A stretch of DNA of 64,000 bases, from the NCBI GenBank assembly GCA_010909165.1, contig MU008153.1, forward strand, positions 744,001-808,000, written 5' to 3'. The notes under the pieces are model-generated. The model worked only from the letters and a program-made list of their open reading frames with translations, made no database searches and was not told the origin of the DNA. This DNA is from Anthoceros angustus (Eukaryota > Streptophyta > Anthocerotopsida > Anthocerotales > Anthocerotaceae). The position numbers were made by a program, and so were the translations under genes. The stretch's first letter is position 1. Every line of letters begins with the position of its first letter. Shown here piece after piece: positions 57,011 to 64,000 of the stretch.

Positions 57011-59282
57011 AGCTGTAAGGGCCAACACAAGCCCTTCTTTTTCCCTTTCCCTTTCCACCCCTTCCCTTCCATTAACGTTGAGCACAAGCATTAAACATCC
57101 CACTTTTTTTAGCCCCGCGATCCTCCTTCGCTCGATTTTGTGCTAACTCCATATCCCGAACTCAATCCCGGACCCTGATCACACTGTCACACCGCATTCC
57201 CTCGGGCTCCCTCCAATTTGGCCAAATCTTCCTTCCCCAAATCTTCCTTCCGACTCACACAAAATAACACCCACCACTTACTCCCCCTTCCCCCTCCCTT
57301 TCCCACATCCAAATAGTCTATACGGTCAATATATCAAATCAACCCCACTTTTGTATGCCCAACCATTTGGTGGGGATATTTTATTATATTTTCACAAATT
57401 AAATATATTCAAATTCAAGTTTATTACCAACTATCTCGCACTCAAGAACTCGCTAGAGCGAGTCCAAAAGATCGATAAATATCAAATAGATAGATCTTAC
57501 ACGCTTCAGAACTTTTTTTTGCTTGTAATGCACTATGAGGAAGTCTAGACGAAAAGCACACATTCATGAAACATGCCTTCAAGTAAGAAGCGACACTTTT
57601 GTCGTTACTACACAACGCCAGTTGCAAGGTCTGGGGCCTTCTTTGTCTTTATCCTTCACAAAAATCATGTGGACGGTGTGGCTATCGTTTTCCTTCCTGT
57701 TTCTGTGGCGCTGCAAGAGCAGCAGTGTCACAGGAAATCAAAGAAAGCTGAGGACAGGAAAGAGGTTCCGTGGGGGAGTACTCCATGTACACTTTTGTAC
57801 AAGGCACAGAAAAAGTTATCTTGCCAGAGTAAAGTATAGAAGGAGGTCGGAACCCCAAGCAATATTACACGCTCGCGCTTCAAGGTTAGTATAAGTCAGT
57901 CATCGTGGTACTATGGATGCAAGTCATGTGCCCACTAAGAATGGACTAACAAGATCAAGTCATTGTGTTACTATGGATGCAAGTCATATGCCCACTAAGA
58001 ATGGACTCACAAGATCAAGTCATTCAATGTCCCGCCTTGATTGAACACTACCAAGATCTACGAGACATTCATCTCAACTCTAATCACTTTCATTAAGTAC
58101 CTTCACCCAACTCTCACTTGAATTGAAGTGAATTCAACTGAACCGAACTCAACTAAACGAAGATCTCGTACCCTCTACATCCTAAACATGTACGTATGGT
58201 AACTTGTGTCCTTCTCAAAGTTGAAAAGAGCGGCGCGGCCACCAACCTCGTTGGTGGGTGGAACCTTTCAGAAGGCGACTGAAGCATATATCTCTTGTCT
58301 CAAATCAACCCATCAGGTGTTGGTAGGCGAGGCATGCGCTGCCTATCACACTCATCCCGCATGTGGACACTATGTATAAAGAGACACTTCCTTGTAAGAT
58401 AAAATGAATTATATACCTTGTCTACCTCTAATAAAATCCTCTTGTTTTTCTTGAGAAATTCTCCCACAGCATGTAGACCTGTATTATCCTGCATCAATAA
58501 AAAAAGAGCATTGGCATTCCGAAATAGCCAAGAAAGCAAATCGTCTAAATACGGCATCTCCCGCGAGCGATGCCCTGTCAGAGCGGGACAAAAAGGACGA
58601 TGAGGAAACGAAACGAAGTCGGGCAGTCGCAGAGCGCCGTTCACACGGGCCCGGCCGCGCCCTGTACCCGTACGTGTGGACATAAGTATTTAGACGACGT
58701 CTAAAGAAGGTGGGCCCCACTCGGAGTGAGCTTCTCCCCGTACGTATGCGGGAATGCGCAAAAATCCGTCCAGTAAAGGAAAATAAAACTGTCCAAAATT
58801 CGTACCAGGGAAAGCAATACATAGTCACAGCTGGGAAGTCATGATGCGGTTTCTGTTGGCCCTGGCCTGTGTCATACCATAAGCATATGCCCGCCTGGCT
58901 GGGCTGGGTGGTAGTTGCGCAAAACAATATGCCAGGGCGCAACCACCTTTTCGCCCTGGGCCCGGTTGCCACCAATGAATCGCCTACTAATCCATTTAAC
59001 CCTAAAGTAGATATTTTAAATTATATTACCTACATGCAAACTAGTGGAGGTTCTCCTTAGCTCCCCATCTCACACCGAACCTACTTAGCTAAAACTTAAT
59101 TTGAGAAAATGGATTACCACTTCCATACACATGGATACTTGAATAGATCTATATCTCACTTCTTTCATACCTCATGGCATACATTTTATACACTCCTATC
59201 AATACTATCTAGACACATTAGCCCTTTTAAAAGAGTGAGTCGGTTCCATATACACCCAAGACATAAAAAGAGCTCTGGGAGG
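57011..59282. other. Intergenic region without a recognisable gene
   Basis: About 2.3 kb: AT-rich stretches (57330-57530), a 60-bp tandem duplication (57901-58020) and a minus-strand 127-codon frame (58300-58683) that matches no family I recognise. Confidence 0.4.
57901..58020. repeat. 60-bp tandem duplication, two copies
   Basis: Two head-to-tail copies containing ACTATGGATGCAAGTCAT and CCCACTAAGAATGGACT, differing at four or five bases, with the start of a third copy (CATT) following. Confidence 0.85.
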
Positions 59283-59850
59283 CTAGAAGAAGAAGAAGAA
59301 GAAGAGTATATTACAGTCCACTTGGACGGAATTTTCCCATCATGGGACTAGGCGCTTAACAACTTGTACCATGGTGTGCCTAAGCTACTTGTACTAAGGG
59401 CATCCACGCCCTTCAGGCACCCCATCGAAGTACCGATCGAAGCTGTCATGGGACTTGGCACTTAACAACTTGTACCATGGTGTGCCTAAGCTACTTGCAC
59501 CAAGGGCATCCACACCCTTCAGGCACCCATCTAAGTACCCACCGAAGCACCTTGTCATGGAACTTGGCACTTAACAACTTGTACCATGGTGTGCCTAAGT
59601 TACTTGTACCAAGGGCATGCACAGCTTCAGGCACCCATCTAAGCACCCATCTAAGTACCCATCTAAGCACCTTGTCATGGGACTTGGCACTTAACAACTT
59701 GTCCCATGGTGTGGCTAAGTACTTGCACCAAGCACATCCACACCCTTCATGCACCCCATCTAAGTACCGATGGAAGCACTAGATGCTTAATAACGGCGTT
59801 CTTATACATGTGTGTGCATTTGGCCTAAGCCATTGGGACACACATCTAGA
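59283..59850 (-). repeat. Dispersed repeat family A, inverted copy with internal tandem amplification
   Basis: Read on the minus strand it has the family left end (TGGCTTAGGCCAAATG, near 59825), then four successive copies of a 108-120 bp module (from about 59800, 59688, 59568 and 59458), then the right end (CCGTCCAAGTGGACTG, then TCTTCTTCTTC at 59285). Each module contains GGTGCCTGAAGGGTGTGGATG, AGCTTAGGCACACCATGG and GTTGTTAAGTGCCAAGTCCC or close variants. The other copies have the module once. Confidence 0.8.
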
Positions 59851-60046
59851 CTTAGTATTGCAGGCTTCACCCAGAAAATGAGGCCCTTCCCTCTCCCTCA
59901 AGGAGTTATATATAATATTGCTGGGACTAATCCCCCAAGCTAGGGCCCTCTAGTTGTTCACAAAGCCTCATGGTGGATGGTACTTCCATCCCTGCATACT
60001 CATGAAGTCTCCATACCTCTCATATATAGCATCTAAATATAAATTA

Positions 60047-60048
<2 letters not shown>

Positions 60049-60110
<62 letters not shown>
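60049..60110. repeat. (AAT)n microsatellite
   Basis: About 20 nearly perfect AAT/TAA units. Confidence 0.95.
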
Positions 60111-60111
<1 letters not shown>

Positions 60112-60419
60112 TAGGGTGAGTGAGCCCCCGTTGGCACAGCCCTGTGTTACGCCGGGCGAGCGGGCGACCCAGGCCCAGTTGCTGCCGGGAAGGTTGTGGA
60201 ATAGCGCACGCACAAATCCCGATCGGCGTGCATGGGGTGCAATTCGAGCATGTGCGAGTGCGAGTGGCAGTGCGAGTGCGACGCTGACGGAATCGTGGAA
60301 CATAACGGCACACCCGGGACCGCCGTAACAGCCGCGCTTCCCGTGCACGTTCGAACTTACGCGCACTCGACCCGTCACTCAGCATCACTCCACCTCCCGA
60401 GTTCCAGCTCGGCGACCTT

Positions 60420-61252
60420 CCTTCCACCTTCCTCCCCCAAAGTCAACTCAACTTGCTCGGATCATGGGTTATTTTTGGACATTAAAATGTGTGTAACTTA
60501 TTATTTTTATTCAATTAAAAAATAATTATAGAAGTAAAATCCATTACAATTCGGTACAAAAGGAGCACCATCATATACCCACCTACTTTATGTAAGGTCT
60601 TGCAGTAAAGAAAAGAAACCAATGTGCCCCATGTCGATGATCTAGTAATTGATGTCAATAATCTAGTACTAGTAATTGGTGTTGATAATCCAATAATTGG
60701 TAAGTGGGTAGTTGATTAGGAGGCCAAACTTTCCTAGGATTAGAAACAATGTCATACCTTTTCGGGGCACACCCAGCTTCGTCAAGAGAGTTCTTTCCAC
60801 CTTACACCAAAGTCAACTCAACTTGCTCGGCTCATGGGCTATTTGTGTATATTAAAATATGTATATTTCATTATTTTTATTTAACTGAAAAAAGTAATTA
60901 TAGAAGTAAAATCTATCGTGGGGGCTAGTCCCGCTAGCATGGTGCCCTTCATTGGGTTTTTCCCCCTTTGTTTTCGGGGTGGATGGGTTTTTCCTATCTC
61001 TTTTTTATAATAAAGTCTTCCTTTCCCTTAAATCTATTACAATCCGTTAAAAAGGGATCACTATCATGTATTGACCTACTTCATGTCAGGTCTTGCAGGA
61101 AAGAAAAGAAACCAATGCACCCCATGTCGATAATCTAGTGATAGGTAATTGAGCAGTTGATCTATCTAAAACTTATTCATACTATCCTCGGGGTTATAAA
61201 CAATGGCATCCCTTTTTCTGGGCACACCCAACTCCCTGGAGATTTCTTCCAT
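60420..61252. repeat. Tandem duplication of a ~370-bp non-coding unit, second copy interrupted
   Basis: Copy 1 (about 60420-60790) and copy 2 (about 60792-61252) share the order TTCCACCTT, AGTCAACTCAACTTGCTCGG, TTATTTTTATT, ATTATAGAAGTAAAAT, GTCTTGCAG, AAAGAAAAGAAACCAATG, CCCATGTCGAT and GGGCACACCCA, with roughly 15-20% differences. Copy 2 is longer because of the insertion at 60917-61029. No coding content. Confidence 0.8.
60917..61029 (+). mobile_element. Short retroposon-like insertion (repeat family B) with target duplication
   Basis: The 113-bp sequence interrupts copy 2 of the tandem duplication and is flanked by AAATCTAT on both sides (60909-60916 and 61030-61037). Copy 1 has the uninterrupted site (GTAAAATCCATTACAATTC), a natural empty site. 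The insert has no terminal inverted repeats; its right part is T-rich (CCTATCTC, then TTTTTTATAATAAAGTC). Target duplication without inverted repeats suggests a retroposon (SINE or 5'-truncated LINE end). Related fragments are at 62395-62490 and 47752-47812. Confidence 0.75.
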
Positions 61253-61511
61253 GCGAAACCACCCCATTCAATGGTCGTGATTGTAATCGTTCAGAGGTTC
61301 TCGCAACCCTAATACTTATGTTATATGACCTACTTTTTGTGCATATTATTTAAAATATGTTAATTTCACCACTGTACTTTTTACCACCTTGGCAAAGAAA
61401 AAATATAATACTTTCGTGGAAGGTTCATATATCCCAATGGCTCGGACCAAACTCGTGCCGTTCAACATCCTGCGCTCCGATGAGTCCTCACATGGGGTTT
61501 CTCCAGCACAG

Positions 61512-61577
61512 CATGTACCAAGTCTTATGAAAAGACAAATTCCGTCCACGTGGATTATAAAAGACTTCTTCTTCGAG
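61512..61577 (+). repeat. Dispersed repeat family A, right-end fragment
   Basis: Contains GTACCAAGTCTTATGAAAAG, TTCCGTCCACGTGGATTATA and ACTTCTTCTTCG, the 3' part of family A only. Confidence 0.65.
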
Positions 61578-62394
61578 TACGTACGCATCCGAATGGGTCC
61601 AGGCTTTGGACGCGACGTACTACAGTAGGTGTGACGCGCGTTGGCGGCAATTGCGCAGAAGCTTGGGGGACGCGTGGCTTCGTTTCCACAGGAAGCGGAA
61701 TCGGGAAAGCACGGATTTAACGTTTCTCGACACATGCGGCCCAGTGTCCGGAGCTGACCGGCTGGGGACCACCGGCCCAACAGGTCACCCGACGAAGCCC
61801 ACCTGAAGTAAGGCCCACCCCGATATTTGCTTTCCCCTCGCTGGCCCACGCTGAGCGCAGATGGACAGACCACGTCTTTGCTTCCCCCTGCTGCCACGTG
61901 TCCTCACCCACCCACCTGCCTGCCTCCACCTAATGCATATGCGCTTCGATCAAGATTTTTCCGATCTCGCTCACTCACTCCCCTCCACGTTCCACGTCAT
62001 TATTGATGAATTTACTATACAAAAACTCTACTACGAACGACTAGTTGATAGTCGTACACGAGACTTGAGTGTTACCTTATGCAAGAATGACCTAATACGA
62101 TGACATAATCCTAAGCATCTTTGCCTTATCTTCCTCTCCGAACCCTCATATTGTTGGTTAGGAGTAAAACATTCACGAGTGGGTGTTTGTGATTTCTTCA
62201 CTTTTTTTTTCATGGTCAATTGCTACCTCGTCAAAGTGGGCACTCTTAACCTTCCCAACATTCTCACTAGCGAAATTTTGTAAAAAAAATAATTAAAAAA
62301 ATTAAATATAAAACACGAGATCTACATTGTGTGATGAATCCTTGTACTTATCTACCTATCTATCTAGTTCAGAATTCAAGGTTTAGATGGGCGA
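61578..62394. other. Intergenic sequence without visible genes
   Basis: About 800 bp between repeat fragments. Short frames on both strands show no domain. AT-rich stretch near 62280-62320. Confidence 0.4.
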
Positions 62395-62490
62395 TCGCCG
62401 GACGTAGTGCCCTCTACAGGGTTGTTCCCCCTTTTGGTTGTGGGCAGATGGGATTTGCCATTTCCTTTTTTACATAAAGTCTCCACGTTC
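62395..62490 (+). repeat. Dispersed repeat family B, copy
   Basis: Contains GTGCCCTCTACAGGGTTGTT, CCCCCTTTTGGTTGTGGGCA, GATGGGATTTGCCATTTCC and TTTTTTACATAAAGTCTCC, the same order as the insertion at 60917-61029 with roughly 25% differences. Confidence 0.6.
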
Positions 62491-62639
62491 TCGTTAAAAA
62501 TTCTATAAAATTGAGAAATCAAACCTCCTTCTTGGTCTAGATTCTTTGCTTCTTTAGGTACACCTAACAGACCATACATTAGAGTCATGGCTAAAGGGCT
62601 ACAAGGCCAGCCTATTTTTCGACATTTTTATTATTATTT

Positions 62640-64000
62640 ATTATAGTTGCGTGTAACTTCGATTTGGTCGAGCTTAAAACGGACGGGTGGGTTGGTAGCC
62701 GCCTCGGGGTCGGACACGGAACCGTGTCCGAACCGCAAGCAAGCGCGCTCGTGTTTCACCCACCCCCCACGGGAGCCCGGTCCGGCCACGTGGGGCGGGC
62801 GCCGACCGGCGAGCGGCGACCGGAGACCGGCGACCGGGGACGGGCGACCGGCGCCGCCGTACAAGGCACCTGAGCGACTCCGGGGGACCCAGCAGCGGGG
62901 GCTGCCTCCGCCAACCGGTCTCCGGCGAAACCGGCAAAGCCGGCGTAATGGGCTCATATGTCTGGACCACGGGCCGGTTTTCTATTGCCTCACCAACCTC
63001 CGCCATTCACCTGGCAAGTTCAAATGTTCAACTTTATATTTCTTAGTACCCACATACCCGCACCAACACGACCTTCGTGGCCATACTTCGCGGTGCTGCT
63101 CTATGGTGCTCCCCGTCATCCCTCCTCCCTCACAATTCTAGACGTTACTCCAGGCTGTTTAATGATTAAAAAAATCAAATTCTATATAATAAAATATAAA
63201 TAATAATAAAATAACATCGTTCTCTTAGTCTTGGTAGTGAAACAAAGATGCCCTTCAAGACGGCAACTATTGAGACCGGGAAGCCCATGTGCTTGTGAAA
63301 GCCGGCAAGGAAGGTGCGATCTACCAAACACAAGCCAATTACAGCCACAAAGAGGCTGGACCCAACTTAACCTCAAACCGAATCTTGTGAAGCTGGAAGG
63401 AGCCAAGGAGCCTGTTGCCCACATTTGGAGGACCCACAAAATGGAACTCATGGTCGGCCCAAATCAGGTCTGTGGTAGATCGGTACGAGGAATCGGTCGA
63501 CCATGTCAGGTACATGAAAGGCTTGGGCCATCCATTACTTTGTACCGGGCCATGGGCGAAACTCCGGCGGCGAAACGTGGTCCCATCAAATCCTCCTCGG
63601 GATCGCCTTGTCAGACGTGGTTTACTTTCTTTCCCGCTTTTCCGCTTCTTTTCTTCGGATGTCTCCTCCCGTCTGTAAGTTTCTAATGATTGAAAGAAAC
63701 TCCGTTTCCTGAACCCAACGCCGAAGTAGCCGGCGCATCCACTCCGGCTAAAATTGACGCCATCAATAACGCGGCTGCCTTTTCTCGGAAAAAGCCAGCA
63801 TCGCCGGCTCTAAAACAGGGAGGTGTGGTACACGGGGTAGCAACGAGCCCGGATGCCTTTAGTAGTCTTCATGCCTTCTGCCCGTTTTGAGTTTCCTTGG
63901 GATCTACCTCATCGCAATCATTGGGAAAATAAGCAACCCCGTTACTGCTCCGTTTGGTGATTGGACTTGTTTATTGCATGGCAGCTTTCTTGTCTAACAT
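62640..64000. other. Unassigned right end of the window
   Basis: Includes a GC-rich degenerate repeat of GACCGGCGA-type units (about 62805-62865) and several overlapping frames of 60-160 codons on both strands (62647-63141, 63231-63686, 63690-63890). None shows a motif I recognise; the phrase VKAGKEGAIYQTQANY (about 63292-63340) is an uninterrupted but unassigned peptide and may be a remnant of a gene. A gene could begin or end beyond base 64000. Confidence 0.3.

Noticed and set aside
58300-58683. 127-codon minus-strand frame
   Set aside because: No recognisable motif; kept only as part of the intergenic description.
62647-63141. Overlapping long frames on both strands at the GC-rich right end
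   Set aside because: Explained by GACCGGCGA-type repeats without stop codons rather than by coding selection.

Overview
This is nuclear DNA of a land plant. Evidence: coding exons split by short GT-AG introns (about 80-150 bp), plant-only families (AWPM-19 membrane protein, HD-Zip class I factor, PLS-class PPR proteins), and an S-adenosylmethionine decarboxylase gene carrying the plant-specific tiny/small uORF pair. The long, self-similar PPR genes suggest a seed-free plant (lycophyte, fern or bryophyte). That placement is inference; nothing in the window fixes the species.

Layout. 1-972: 3' part of an AWPM-19-like gene (+). 1536-2450: LOG-type nucleotide-binding enzyme (+). 2980-5709: intact intronless PPR gene (-). 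5.8-10.8 kb: gene-poor stretch holding a complete 434-bp hAT-type MITE with perfect 8-bp target duplications (9163-9596) and a decayed alkenal-reductase-like gene. 10.8-20.6 kb: a scrambled zone made of pieces of one PPR gene (-), of the spacer upstream of it and of the neighbouring SAMDC gene (+), joined at 7-13 bp microhomologies and full of one- or two-base losses. 20.6-22.75 kb: the intact SAMDC gene with its uORFs. 23379-44265: one very large multi-exon VPS13 gene (-), tail-to-tail with SAMDC. 44.3-54.7 kb: mostly intergenic, with repeat-family copies, a broken DCAF8-like WD40 gene and several minisatellites. 54717-56477: three-exon HD-Zip I gene (-). 57-64 kb: no recognisable gene; simple repeats, a tandem duplication interrupted by a retroposon-like insertion, and further copies of two dispersed repeat families.

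The genes do not form a pathway; this is an ordinary plant gene neighbourhood. The most unusual signal is the 12.2-20.6 kb zone. Deleting about 18063-19479 restores a simple divergent arrangement (PPR to the left, SAMDC to the right). The microhomology joins and deletion-biased copies therefore suggest either an assembly or amplification artefact or a replication-based (template-switching) rearrangement. I lean to the artefact, but the sequence alone cannot decide. Other points worth attention are the near-identical ~102-residue PPR triplets, the conserved SAMDC uORF pair, the hAT MITE, and a short dispersed repeat family of which one copy is tandemly amplified inside itself.
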